Of a stretch of DNA of 64,000 bases, positions 1-8,296 are shown one piece after another (the stretch's first letter is position 1; every line of letters begins with the position of its first letter). Source of the DNA: JAMLHH01 sp035515235 (GTDB lineage Bacteria > Bacteroidota > Bacteroidia > Chitinophagales > JADIYW01); assembly GCA_035515235.1 (NCBI GenBank), contig DATJBS010000040.1, positions 70,771 to 134,770 of the forward strand, written 5' to 3'. The notes under the pieces were generated by a model. That model ran no database searches, was not told the DNA's origin, and worked only from the letters and a program-made list of their open reading frames with translations. The translations under genes and the position numbers were made by a program.

Positions 1-913
1 CTTTATAGAGCGATTCCATTTGTTGGATATAAAATTGAGCTTTGTCCAAATGATGGATAGTAATATTGTATTCAATATTAGATTTTAAATAACTGTAGGT
101 AGCATTTAAAATCGAATCATTCGTAGAAAGTTTTTCTATTGCTATGTTTTTAGGATTGATAGTTTTTGAAAAATAACTATTGAATATTTTTAAATACCTT
201 TCGGCAGATTTCAAATCCCCATATTCAATATAAGTATTGATTAAGTTTTGTAAAACTATACTATTATAACTGATGTAATTATAGCAGTGCTTGTACCAAA
301 TACGTTGAGCATTTTCATAATTTTTGAGCACTTGATGAGTGTGGCCAATTTCGCCATAAACAAAAGCTAGATTATTATAAACCAACCCTATACCAACATA
401 ATTTTTTACGAGAGAATTTTCATATACATCAATTGCTTTTTGATAAAATTCGATGCTATTATTGTTCTCTTCTTTTATGGAATACATCTTCCCAATATCA
501 GAGCAGAGTGTACCAAATATTGCAGGATCAGAATTTTGTATTTTTGGCAAATGAAAGACCTCTAATGCTGTAAATAAAGAAGTATCGATATCCTCTTCTT
601 CGACATATAAATCATTATATAATTCCAGATACATTTTTATCAAAAGAGTGTTTTCAGAAGAATCTCTATCCCATTTTTTTAGCTGTTGTATACCTTTTAC
701 TAAAAATTTGGAAGCCTTTTCTAAATCTGTTTCTTTCAGAGATATGTATTGGTCGTATAAAGGTTGTACAGATTTTAAGTTGGATTTTGGAGAATGAACT
801 TCAGTAGATTTATTTAGCTTTTCAGATGCAGAATAACTTATACTTTCTGGTAAGAAAAACCAAAAAAGAAAGCTTGATATAATAATTCCTATGATTTTTA
901 TATAATTCATCAT
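1..913 (-). CDS. TPR-repeat protein, 3' end outside window
   Basis: This reading frame is open from two adjacent start codons at 911-913 and 908-910 to the left edge without a stop, so only the N-terminal ~304 residues are visible. They start with a hydrophobic segment (IKIIGIIISSFLFWFFLP) that looks like a signal peptide or anchor. Helical repeats follow with TPR character, for example YNNLAFVYGEIGHTHQVLKN and YIEYGDLKSAERYLKIF. Bacteroidota proteins with this layout often end in a CHAT, histidine kinase or HTH domain, but the C-terminus cannot be seen, so no function is assigned. It resembles in style the N-terminal part of the TPR-CHAT protein at 30809-34045. Start choice: no better upstream ATG was seen. 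Confidence 0.75.
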   Translation of the reverse strand, partial: MMNYIKIIGIIISSFLFWFFLPESISYSASEKLNKSTEVHSPKSNLKSVQPLYDQYISLKETDLEKASKFLVKGIQQLKKWDRDSSENTLLIKMYLELYNDLYVEEEDIDTSLFTALEVFHLPKIQNSDPAIFGTLCSDIGKMYSIKEENNNSIEFYQKAIDVYENSLVKNYVGIGLVYNNLAFVYGEIGHTHQVLKNYENAQRIWYKHCYNYISYNSIVLQNLINTYIEYGDLKSAERYLKIFNSYFSKTINPKNIAIEKLSTNDSILNATYSYLKSNIEYNITIHHLDKAQFYIQQMESLYK

Positions 914-983
914 TGATTAAAAGCTTTCTATCTGCAGGAAGAGGAGTTCTGTTGTTGTTCTATTTTCTAACTTATAAATTAAC

Positions 984-1014
984 ACAAAAAAATGCGACCA
1001 TAATAGTCGCATTG
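984..1014 (-). terminator. Intrinsic terminator of the SDR-NifU unit
   Basis: A perfect 7-bp stem (992-998 with 1006-1012, loop of 7) is followed, reading the minus strand, by a run of T. It lies 27 bases past the NifU stop codon. Confidence 0.8.
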
Positions 1015-1038
1015 CATTTTTAAATATCCATCTAAATA

Positions 1039-1629
1039 TTATTCTCCCTCGGCTACAACTTCTAGCACTTCAGGAACAAATCTTTTCATTAAACCATCTA
1101 TTCCTTGTTTCAAAGTTACTGTTGAAGAAGGGCAACCATTACAAGATCCTTGAAGCTGAACGACTAGTTTACCATTGCTAAATGAAGAGAAGCTGATACT
1201 TCCACCATCCATTGCTACGGCAGGTTTGACGTATTTGTCCAAAACACCTTTAATTCTAATTTCTAAATCTGAATCACCTTCTACGACTACGTTAGAAACT
1301 TGTTTTACGGGTTTAGAAAATCCACTTTCGAAAATAGGTTGATTTGTATCGAAGAATGTTTTCAAAGCTTCTTTGATTGGAATCATCAATTCTTGCCAAG
1401 TATACTTTTCGTTTTTACCAACAGTCACATAATTGTTACTGATAAAAACGCCTTCTACTCCATCCATGTCGAATAACATTTTAGCAAATGGGCTTTTTTC
1501 TCCCTCTTCAGCTCTTTGGAGCTCTACAAAATCACTCGGCATTAATGGCCTATTGATTACAAATTTTAAAGTCAATGGATTTGGAGTGGACTCCGTATAT
1601 ATCATGACTGGTACAGATTTTTGTTCCAT
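1039..1629 (-). CDS. NifU-like Fe-S cluster scaffold/carrier protein (Nfu type)
   Basis: A 196-residue protein with the two-domain Nfu layout: an N-terminal Nfu_N domain (from about residue 10, TESTPNPLTLKF) and a C-terminal NifU domain with the cluster-binding CxxC motif in GSCNGCPSST (about residues 161-170). Nfu proteins receive 4Fe-4S or 2Fe-2S clusters and hand them to client apoproteins in the cytoplasm. The start at 1629 gives the expected family N-terminus after a short extension. It lies 35 bases downstream of the SDR gene on the same strand, so the two are probably cotranscribed, and a terminator follows. Nothing in the sequence shows which clients it serves. Confidence 0.9.
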   Translation of the reverse strand: MEQKSVPVMIYTESTPNPLTLKFVINRPLMPSDFVELQRAEEGEKSPFAKMLFDMDGVEGVFISNNYVTVGKNEKYTWQELMIPIKEALKTFFDTNQPIFESGFSKPVKQVSNVVVEGDSDLEIRIKGVLDKYVKPAVAMDGGSISFSSFSNGKLVVQLQGSCNGCPSSTVTLKQGIDGLMKRFVPEVLEVVAEGE

Positions 1630-1664
1630 GTTGTTTTTATTATTAATAACCTTTAATCAGCTAA

Positions 1665-2420
1665 TTAGTTTGTTTTATGAAAAATAGTTGCGGAAGCTTG
1701 AGCTGTCGGCAATATAAATATCTCTTCTATGTTCACATGTTGTGGTTGGCTAGCGATAAAAAACACGCTTTCTGCAATGTCTTCTCCTTTTAAGGGCTCA
1801 AAACCATCATAAGTTTTATCGGCAAGTTCTTGGTTGCCTTTATACCTTACTATAGAAAATTCAGTGTCTGCAGCACCCGGACTGACGACTGATACTTTGA
1901 TACCATGTTTCACTAAATCAATTCTCATGCTTCTAGATAAAGCTCTTACTCCATGCTTAGTTGCACAATATACATTACCGCCGCCGTATGATTCGATGCC
2001 TGCTAATGATGCAATATTGATGATATGACCTTTACCATTTTTAATCATAATAGGAGCAAACTCTCTCGATACATAAATTAATCCTTTTAAATTAGTATCT
2101 ATCATTCTCTCCCAATCCTCGTAAATCCCTTCTTGAAAGGGACCTCTTCCGACAGCAAGACCTGCATTATTAATAAGTACGTCTATTTTAGACCAATGCT
2201 CATCTAAGGCAGAAATATTTTTTTGGACATCTTCTAAATTTCTCACATCATAATTCTGCGTGAAAACTTTAGTAGAATATTGTTCTATTATTTGAGATTG
2301 AAGTTCTTCAAGTTTTTCTTTTCGACGGCCTGTGATGACAAGGTCCCAACCCATAGCTGCAAATTTCTTAGCGCATGCTTCGCCAATTCCTGAGGTAGCT
2401 CCAGTAATATATGCTATCAT
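1665..2420 (-). CDS. SDR-family NAD(P)-dependent oxidoreductase (YdfG-like)
   Basis: A 251-residue classical short-chain dehydrogenase. The nucleotide-binding motif TGATSGIGEA is at residues 6-15, followed by GRRKEK, whose basic residues favour NADP. The structural NNAG motif, the catalytic serine in NIASLAG and the YxxxK pair in VYCATKHG are all present, so it should be active. Overall it resembles the YdfG branch, which oxidises 3-hydroxy acids and serine-like substrates, but substrate is not readable from sequence. It is divergent from gcvT, and nifU-like follows on the same strand. Confidence 0.9.
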   Translation of the reverse strand: MIAYITGATSGIGEACAKKFAAMGWDLVITGRRKEKLEELQSQIIEQYSTKVFTQNYDVRNLEDVQKNISALDEHWSKIDVLINNAGLAVGRGPFQEGIYEDWERMIDTNLKGLIYVSREFAPIMIKNGKGHIINIASLAGIESYGGGNVYCATKHGVRALSRSMRIDLVKHGIKVSVVSPGAADTEFSIVRYKGNQELADKTYDGFEPLKGEDIAESVFFIASQPQHVNIEEIFILPTAQASATIFHKTN

Positions 2421-2590
2421 TTCTAAAACAATCTATTTGAATATGAACTCACAAAAGTAAGAGAATACATGGTAATATAGAAAATAGGAGGCTAAGAGAT
2501 TGAAAGTATCATGAAAAATTAAAATAGTAGAAAGATAAATTGTCTAAATCATTCACATTCATACTTACAAATTTCATATTTTTGGAGCAT

Positions 2591-3667
2591 ATGAAAACTA
2601 CACCATTCAAAGAGATACATGAAGCTGCAGGAGCCAAAATGGTAGATTTTGCAGGATTTTATATGCCAGTTCAATATTCTGGAATCATAGATGAGCACAA
2701 TACCGTAAGAAATGGAGTAGGAGTTTTTGATGTTTCACATATGGGAGAGTTCATCGTGAAAGGTCCAAATGCTTTAGAGTTTTTACAAAATATTGTTTCT
2801 AATGATGTTTCTAAAATCGTTCCCGGTCAAGCTCAATATAGTTATCTGCCTAATGAAGAAGGTGGGATAATTGATGATTTATTAGTCTATCATTTGGACG
2901 ATGGAAATTATATGTGCGTAGTCAATGCTGGAAATACAGATAAAGATTGGGCATGGTTCAATAAGAATAATACACAAGGAGCAGAACTGCATAATATTTC
3001 TGGTGAGACAGCTTTGTTAGCTATTCAAGGGCCTAAAGCTGCTGAAGCTTTACAATCATTGACAGATATTAATTTATCGGAAATTCCTTTTTATAGATTT
3101 GTAAGAGGGACTTTTGCAGGAGTTAAAAATGTAATTATTTCAGCTACAGGATATACAGGTTCTGGTGGTTTTGAAATTTATTTTAATAATGCTCATGCAG
3201 AAGAAATTTGGAATAAAGTATTCGAAGCTGGAGCACCGCAAGGAATCAAACCTATTGGTCTAGGAGCGAGAGATACCCTAAGATTAGAAAAAGGATATTG
3301 CTTATATGGTAATGATATCAATGATAATGTTTCTCCGATTGATGCCGGTTTGTCATGGGTAACTAGTTGGAAGAAAGATTTTATAGGAAAAGATATTATC
3401 CAAGCTGCAAAAGAAAAAGGTGCTGAAAAGAAATTAGTAGGTTTTAAAATGATAGATAGAGGTATTCCTCGTCATGATTATGAAATAGCTGATGGAGAAG
3501 GAAATATTATAGGAAAAGTCACAAGTGGTACTCAATCTCCAATCCTTCAAGTAGGAATTGGTTTGGGATATGTTGCAACTGATTTCTCTAAAATAGGAAC
3601 AGAAATATTTATACCATTAAGAGGTAAATTATTGAAAGCAGAAGTAGTGAAAACTCCTTTCGTGTAA
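2591..3667 (+). CDS. gcvT: Aminomethyltransferase, glycine cleavage T protein
   Basis: A 358-residue protein starting MKTTPFKEIHEAAGAKM, the usual GcvT beginning. It carries GVGVFDVSHMGEF, GGIIDDLLVYHL, the folate-binding-region signature TGYTGSGGFEIYF and the C-terminal barrel GKVTSGTQSPIL. GcvT transfers the aminomethyl carbon from lipoylated H protein to tetrahydrofolate, releasing ammonia. I chose the ATG at 2591; an in-frame TTG at 2540 would add 17 residues not typical of the family. A TATTTTTG element at 2577-2584 lies only six bases before the ATG, so if used it would give an almost leaderless transcript, but no matching TTG element is visible at the right distance. No gcvH or gcvP is in the window. 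Confidence 0.95.
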   Translation: MKTTPFKEIHEAAGAKMVDFAGFYMPVQYSGIIDEHNTVRNGVGVFDVSHMGEFIVKGPNALEFLQNIVSNDVSKIVPGQAQYSYLPNEEGGIIDDLLVYHLDDGNYMCVVNAGNTDKDWAWFNKNNTQGAELHNISGETALLAIQGPKAAEALQSLTDINLSEIPFYRFVRGTFAGVKNVIISATGYTGSGGFEIYFNNAHAEEIWNKVFEAGAPQGIKPIGLGARDTLRLEKGYCLYGNDINDNVSPIDAGLSWVTSWKKDFIGKDIIQAAKEKGAEKKLVGFKMIDRGIPRHDYEIADGEGNIIGKVTSGTQSPILQVGIGLGYVATDFSKIGTEIFIPLRGKLLKAEVVKTPFV

Positions 3668-3686
3668 ATTTTAACCAATAAATATC

Positions 3687-3719
3687 AAGGGAATAGTAGA
3701 AATATTATTCCCTTTTTTT
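3687..3719 (+). terminator. Intrinsic terminator after gcvT
   Basis: A perfect 9-bp stem (3687-3695 with 3706-3714) with a 10-base loop is followed by a T run. Confidence 0.85.
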
Positions 3720-3731
3720 ATGCACTAAATT

Positions 3732-3820
3732 AAAAGTCCACCGTAAAAATGTAATATATCACAAAAAGTCCACCGTAAAAGTGTGAAATATCACAAAAAG
3801 TCCACAGTAAAAATGTATTT
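3732..3820 (+). repeat. Three tandem copies of a 32-bp unit
   Basis: Units begin at 3732, 3764 and 3796 with exact 32-bp spacing; the third is incomplete. Each starts AAAAGTCCACMGTAAAA, then ATGT/GTGT and (in the first two) ATATCAC, with one or a few changes between copies. It lies between the gcvT terminator and the ileS promoter region. Repeats like this can be factor-binding sites or the end-repeat array of a lost IS21-type element; no transposase remains nearby. Confidence 0.85.
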
Positions 3821-3875
3821 AATGAAAATTCATCATTCTTATATGATTAATATTCTGCTTGTTCTTAGCTTTTCG

Positions 3876-3924
3876 TATTTTTGCACTTTCAAATAAAAAG
3901 AAAACCACCTTGGAGGTTTTTATC
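3876..3924 (+). promoter_or_regulatory. ileS promoter -7 element and hairpin leader sequestering GGAGG
   Basis: TATTTTTG at 3876-3883 fits the Bacteroidota -7 consensus; the nearest TTG (3859) is closer than usual. The short leader contains an imperfect hairpin at 3901-3920 (AAAACC pairing with GGTTTT, then CC with GG around one A-A mismatch). The 3' arm holds GGAGG at 3912-3916, eight bases before the ileS ATG. This is a textbook Shine-Dalgarno sequence in a genome where most genes lack one, and it would be paired in the hairpin. A role in translational control of ileS is inferred. Confidence 0.5.
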
Positions 3925-6900
3925 ATGACAAATACAGGCAAGAAATATAGAGAGTCAAAATCTTTGACACCTTCACAAATTGAATCTGAAGTGCTCAGTC
4001 TATGGGAGAAACACCAGACTTTTGAAAAAAGTATTGAAAATAGACAAGGTCAAGAAAGTTTTGTTTTTTACGAAGGACCTCCTTCTGCGAATGGTATGCC
4101 CGGCATTCACCATATAATGGCAAGAACAATTAAAGATTTATTCTGTCGCTACAAAAGTGCTAAAGGGTATTTAGTAGAACGTAAAGGTGGGTGGGACACT
4201 CACGGTTTGCCTATCGAATTACAAGTAGAGAAAAAATTAGGTATCACCAAAAAAGATATTGGAGTTTCAATTTCTGTAGAGGATTATAATAAAGAGTGTC
4301 GCTCTGAAGTCATGAAGTTCAAAAACGTTTGGGACGACTTGACTCAAAAGATGGGCTATTGGGTAGATTTAGAAAATCCTTATGTCACTTTTGAAAACTA
4401 CTACATCGAAAGTATTTGGGCTTTATTGAAAAAACTATACGATAAAGATTATTTATACAAAGGATTAAAAATCCAACCATTCTCTCCAGCAGCGGGAACA
4501 GGGCTAAGTTCACATGAGCTGAATATGCCTGGTTGTTACAAAAACGTCAAAGATGTTTCAGCGGTAGCGCAATTCAAATTAGTGCATTCTGATTTAGAGG
4601 TATATCAAAAGTTAAACACAGCTACTTCAGGAGAAGATATTTATATTTTGGCTTGGACGACGACTCCATGGACTTTGCCTTCCAATACCGCTTTGGCTTT
4701 AGGTGCAAAAATTAATTATGTATTAGTTTCTACCTTCAATCAGTACACACATTTGCCTATCCAAGTGATTTTAGCAAAAGATCTTTTAGGTAAATATTTC
4801 AAGTCAGAGAATGAAAATGTAGATTTTGATTCCTATAAAAATGACAGTAAAAATATTCCTTACAAAATTCTAACTGAAGTAAAAGGTGCTGAATTAGTAG
4901 GATTGAGATACGAACAATTATTGCCTTATGCTCAACCTGAAGAAGGAGATGCATTTAGAATCATTATAGGCGATTTTGTTACTACCGAAGATGGAACAGG
5001 TATTGTGCATATCGCTCCTAGTTTTGGTGCTGATGACATGAAAGTAGCTTCCGAAAATGGAATTGGCGCGTTGACATTAGTAGATAGACAGGGTAAGTTT
5101 ATAGAATCTGTTACAGATTTTGCAGGCGAACCAGTCAAAGAAGCATATTTAACCGACGAAGAAAAAGAAGCTGCGAGAGTACTTCAAGGCAGAGATAAAT
5201 ATTTGACAGTAGACGAGAGAATCGTCATCATGCTCAAAACAGATAATAAATGTTTTAAAGCAGAGAAATACGAGCACTCTTATCCTCATTGCTGGCGTAC
5301 CGACAAGCCTATTCTTTACTATCCTTTGGATTCGTGGTTCATAAGAGTGACTGCTGCCAAAGAAAGAATGGTAGAATTGAACAAAACCATTAACTGGAAA
5401 CCTAAAAGTACTGGTGAAGGTCGTTTTGGTCAGTGGTTAGAAAATTTAGTAGATTGGAATCTTTCTCGGACTAGATATTGGGGGACACCTTTGCCTATTT
5501 GGAGAACAGAAGACGGAACAGAAGAAATCTGTATCGGATCTATTGAAGAGATGAAATCTGAAATTGCTAAAGCTCAAGCAGCTGGAGTAATGGGAGAGAT
5601 TGACTTATCTGATGAGAATTTAGATTTACACAAGCCTTTTGTAGATGGAGTCATTTTGGTTTCACCTTCAGGTTTACCTATGAAGCGCGAAGCGGATTTG
5701 ATAGATGTATGGTTTGATTCAGGAGCGATGCCTTATGCTCAATGGCATTATCCATTCGAAAATCAAGAAATATTTGAAAGGTCTTTCCCCGCTGATTTTA
5801 TAGCAGAAGGAGTCGATCAGACTAGAGGTTGGTTTTATACATTGCACGCTATTGCTGTAATGTTATACGATTCAGTAGCCTATAAAAATGTCATGTCTAA
5901 TGGATTAGTATTAGATAAAAATGGCAATAAAATGTCCAAGCGTTTAGGCAATGGTGTTGATCCTTTTGATACTATTGGTAAATATGGAGCAGATGCCACA
6001 AGATGGTATATGATTTCAAATTCTCAACCTTGGGATAATTTAAAATTTGATTTAGAAGGATTAGAAGAAGTTCAACGCAAGCTATTCAGTACATTATATA
6101 ATACGTATACATTTTTTGCTTTGTATGCGAATGTGGATGGATTTACAAATAGTGAAAGCGCAATTAAAGTTTCAGAAAGACCCGAGATCGATAGATGGAT
6201 TATTTCATGCTTGAATACTTTAACTAAAGATGTTCAAGAATACATGGATGACTATGAACCTACAAAAGCTGCTCGTGCTATCATGGAATTTGTCAATGAT
6301 CAAGTGAGTAACTGGTATGTAAGATTAAGTCGAAGAAGATTTTGGAAAACAGATGACCACCAAGATAAATTAGCAGCATATCAAACTTTACATACCGTTC
6401 TAAATGGTGTAGCTCAATTAATGTCACCAATTGCACCTTTCTATAGTGATTGGTTATTTAGAAGCTTAGCTCAAGCAGAAGAGGGTGATTCGTTATCAGT
6501 ACATTTAGTAGACTTTCCAGAAGTAGATAACGATTTGATTGATAAAGAATTAGAGAAAAGAATGGGCATTGCTCAACAATTGACTTCTTTAGTTCTTTCG
6601 TTAAGAAAAAAAGAGAATATCAAAGTAAGACAACCTTTGGCTAAAATATTGGTACCTGTTTTGGATAACCAACAAGAAGAAATGGTCAAATCTGTTCAGA
6701 ATTTGATTATGTCTGAGGTCAATGTCAAAAACGTTGAATTTATTAGAGATACTACTGGCATTGTTTCTAAAAAAGTAAAACCTAATTTTAAATTATTAGG
6801 AAAGAAGTTAGGAGGCAAAATGAAAGAAGTAGCGGCAGTTATTTCAGAAATGAATGCTGAACAAATTAAAGAATTAGAAACAAATCAATCTATTGAGATT

Positions 6901-7293
6901 GAAACTTCCAACCAAATGTATACATTGTTGTTGGAAGAGGTAGAAATCCACGCAGAAGACATTGAAGGCTGGTTAATAGCTAGCGAAAAAGGTTGGACAG
7001 TAGCTTTGGATATTACTTTAACCGAAGATTTGTTGAACGAGGGTTATGCAAGAGAATTAATTAATAAAATACAAAACCAAAGGAAAGAAAATGCGTTAGA
7101 AGTAACGGATAAGATTTTAATAAAAATAATAAAACATCCTATCATTGAAAATGCAATTCAATCTTTTAATAAATATATTTGCAGCGAAACATTAGCAGTT
7201 GAAATAGAATTTGTTGAAGTATTAGAAAATGCAAAAACATACGAATTGAATGATCAGGAAATATTAATGGACATACAAAAAATAGAAAAATGA
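3925..7293 (+). CDS. ileS: Isoleucyl-tRNA synthetase
   Basis: A 1122-residue class I synthetase charging tRNA-Ile. The HIGH-type motif appears as GIHH in PPSANGMPGIHHIMARTIKD near residue 57, the second signature as NKMSKRLGNG near residue 670, and the WTTTPWTLPSN segment marks the editing (CP1) domain. The C-terminal part carries the anticodon-binding domain. The start at 3925 (MTNTGKKYRESKS) is preferred over an in-frame TTG at 3859 because it follows a GGAGG sequence at proper distance. The stop codon overlaps the start of the dksA-like gene (ATGA), so ileS, the dksA-like gene and lspA form an operon, an arrangement common in Bacteroidota. Confidence 0.97.
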   Translation: MTNTGKKYRESKSLTPSQIESEVLSLWEKHQTFEKSIENRQGQESFVFYEGPPSANGMPGIHHIMARTIKDLFCRYKSAKGYLVERKGGWDTHGLPIELQVEKKLGITKKDIGVSISVEDYNKECRSEVMKFKNVWDDLTQKMGYWVDLENPYVTFENYYIESIWALLKKLYDKDYLYKGLKIQPFSPAAGTGLSSHELNMPGCYKNVKDVSAVAQFKLVHSDLEVYQKLNTATSGEDIYILAWTTTPWTLPSNTALALGAKINYVLVSTFNQYTHLPIQVILAKDLLGKYFKSENENVDFDSYKNDSKNIPYKILTEVKGAELVGLRYEQLLPYAQPEEGDAFRIIIGDFVTTEDGTGIVHIAPSFGADDMKVASENGIGALTLVDRQGKFIESVTDFAGEPVKEAYLTDEEKEAARVLQGRDKYLTVDERIVIMLKTDNKCFKAEKYEHSYPHCWRTDKPILYYPLDSWFIRVTAAKERMVELNKTINWKPKSTGEGRFGQWLENLVDWNLSRTRYWGTPLPIWRTEDGTEEICIGSIEEMKSEIAKAQAAGVMGEIDLSDENLDLHKPFVDGVILVSPSGLPMKREADLIDVWFDSGAMPYAQWHYPFENQEIFERSFPADFIAEGVDQTRGWFYTLHAIAVMLYDSVAYKNVMSNGLVLDKNGNKMSKRLGNGVDPFDTIGKYGADATRWYMISNSQPWDNLKFDLEGLEEVQRKLFSTLYNTYTFFALYANVDGFTNSESAIKVSERPEIDRWIISCLNTLTKDVQEYMDDYEPTKAARAIMEFVNDQVSNWYVRLSRRRFWKTDDHQDKLAAYQTLHTVLNGVAQLMSPIAPFYSDWLFRSLAQAEEGDSLSVHLVDFPEVDNDLIDKELEKRMGIAQQLTSLVLSLRKKENIKVRQPLAKILVPVLDNQQEEMVKSVQNLIMSEVNVKNVEFIRDTTGIVSKKVKPNFKLLGKKLGGKMKEVAAVISEMNAEQIKELETNQSIEIETSNQMYTLLLEEVEIHAEDIEGWLIASEKGWTVALDITLTEDLLNEGYARELINKIQNQRKENALEVTDKILIKIIKHPIIENAIQSFNKYICSETLAVEIEFVEVLENAKTYELNDQEILMDIQKIEK

Positions 7294-7658
7294 GCGACCA
7301 AGAAATAGTAAAATACAGCGACGTAGAATTAGAAGAATTTAAAGAACTCATCTTAGGCAAAATAGCTAAATCACAAGAAGAGTTGACATTCTATCACGAG
7401 CAAATTAAATCTGCTGGTGAAGGAGAAAATAATTTCAACAATTTAGAAGACGGATCAATCACTCAAGAAAGAGAAAGCATGAATCAAATTGCTTCAAGAT
7501 TGATCAAACATATTCAACACCTAGAAAATGCATTAGTAAGAATTAAAAATAAGACTTACGGAATATGTAGAGAGACTGGAAAATTGATTCCTAAAGATAG
7601 ATTGAAAGCTGTACCTCATGCGACATTGAGTATGGAAGCTAAAGTGAAGCAGAAATAA
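7290..7658 (+). CDS. DksA/TraR-family protein with a degenerate zinc finger
   Basis: A 122-residue protein with an N-terminal coiled-coil helix pair and the C-terminal signature YGICRETGKLIPKDRLKAVPHA of the DksA/TraR family. Family members enter the RNA polymerase secondary channel and alter initiation, often with ppGpp. Only one cysteine of the usual four-cysteine finger is left (GIC, about residue 92), so zinc binding is doubtful. The gene overlaps ileS by four bases and is five bases ahead of lspA, so it is cotranscribed with them. Confidence 0.88.
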   Translation: MSDQEIVKYSDVELEEFKELILGKIAKSQEELTFYHEQIKSAGEGENNFNNLEDGSITQERESMNQIASRLIKHIQHLENALVRIKNKTYGICRETGKLIPKDRLKAVPHATLSMEAKVKQK

Positions 7659-7663
7659 ACTCA

Positions 7664-8296
7664 GTGAAAAAAATCGGTCTATACGTAGGTTTAATGATTC
7701 TCTTTGTCATTTTAGGAGATCAGCTATTAAAGTTTTGGATCAAGCTCAACTTCGTTTACGGAGATGGATTTGATTTATTAGGATTTTCATGGGCTAAGAT
7801 ACAGTTCGTAGAAAATGAAGGAATGGCATTTGGTTGGCTAATAGGTGGCAAGATGGGCAAGCTTTTATTGACGAGCTTCAGAATGTTAGCGGTTCCTATG
7901 GGAATTTACTATATCTATTACCTGATTAAAAATCATTATCATACAGGATTAGTTTTTGCAGTAGGACTTATAGTTGCCGGTGCATTGGGAAATTTGATAG
8001 ATAGTATCTTTTACGGAGTAATTTTCAATCATAGCTATGGTCAAGTAGCTACTTTGTTTCCCCCAGAAGGAGGATATGGAGAATGGCTTCATGGAAGAGT
8101 TGTAGATATGTTCTACTTTCCGATGGTACAGACGACTTGGCCTCGCTGGATTCCAATAATAGGCGGGTCTGAACTTTCATTCTTTCAATATATTTTCAAT
8201 GTAGCTGATTCAGCGATTTCCATTGGAATTGTAACTATCATGATTTTTAATAAGAGATTTCTTCAAGGTCCAATATCCAGTAGCAATGATGGGTGA
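7664..8296 (+). CDS. lspA: Lipoprotein signal peptidase II
   Basis: A 210-residue inner-membrane protease with four hydrophobic segments. It cleaves prolipoprotein signal peptides after diacylglyceryl modification. Family motifs are visible: DQLLKFW near the N-terminus, VENEGMAFG, the GNLIDS segment, GRVVDMFYF, and FNVADSAISIG with the second catalytic aspartate. It is longer than the ~165 residues of the Escherichia coli enzyme, with insertions typical of Bacteroidota. The start is a GTG at 7664, five bases after the previous stop. Its clients in this window include GldJ and the lipoproteins at 16070 and 16815. Confidence 0.95.
   Translation: MKKIGLYVGLMILFVILGDQLLKFWIKLNFVYGDGFDLLGFSWAKIQFVENEGMAFGWLIGGKMGKLLLTSFRMLAVPMGIYYIYYLIKNHYHTGLVFAVGLIVAGALGNLIDSIFYGVIFNHSYGQVATLFPPEGGYGEWLHGRVVDMFYFPMVQTTWPRWIPIIGGSELSFFQYIFNVADSAISIGIVTIMIFNKRFLQGPISSSNDG

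Noticed and set aside
2540..2590. TTG start adding 17 residues to GcvT
   Set aside because: The added residues do not fit the family and the ATG at 2591 gives the expected N-terminus.
3732..3820. Possible CRISPR array
   Set aside because: The copies abut at a constant 32 bases with no unique spacers and there are no cas genes.
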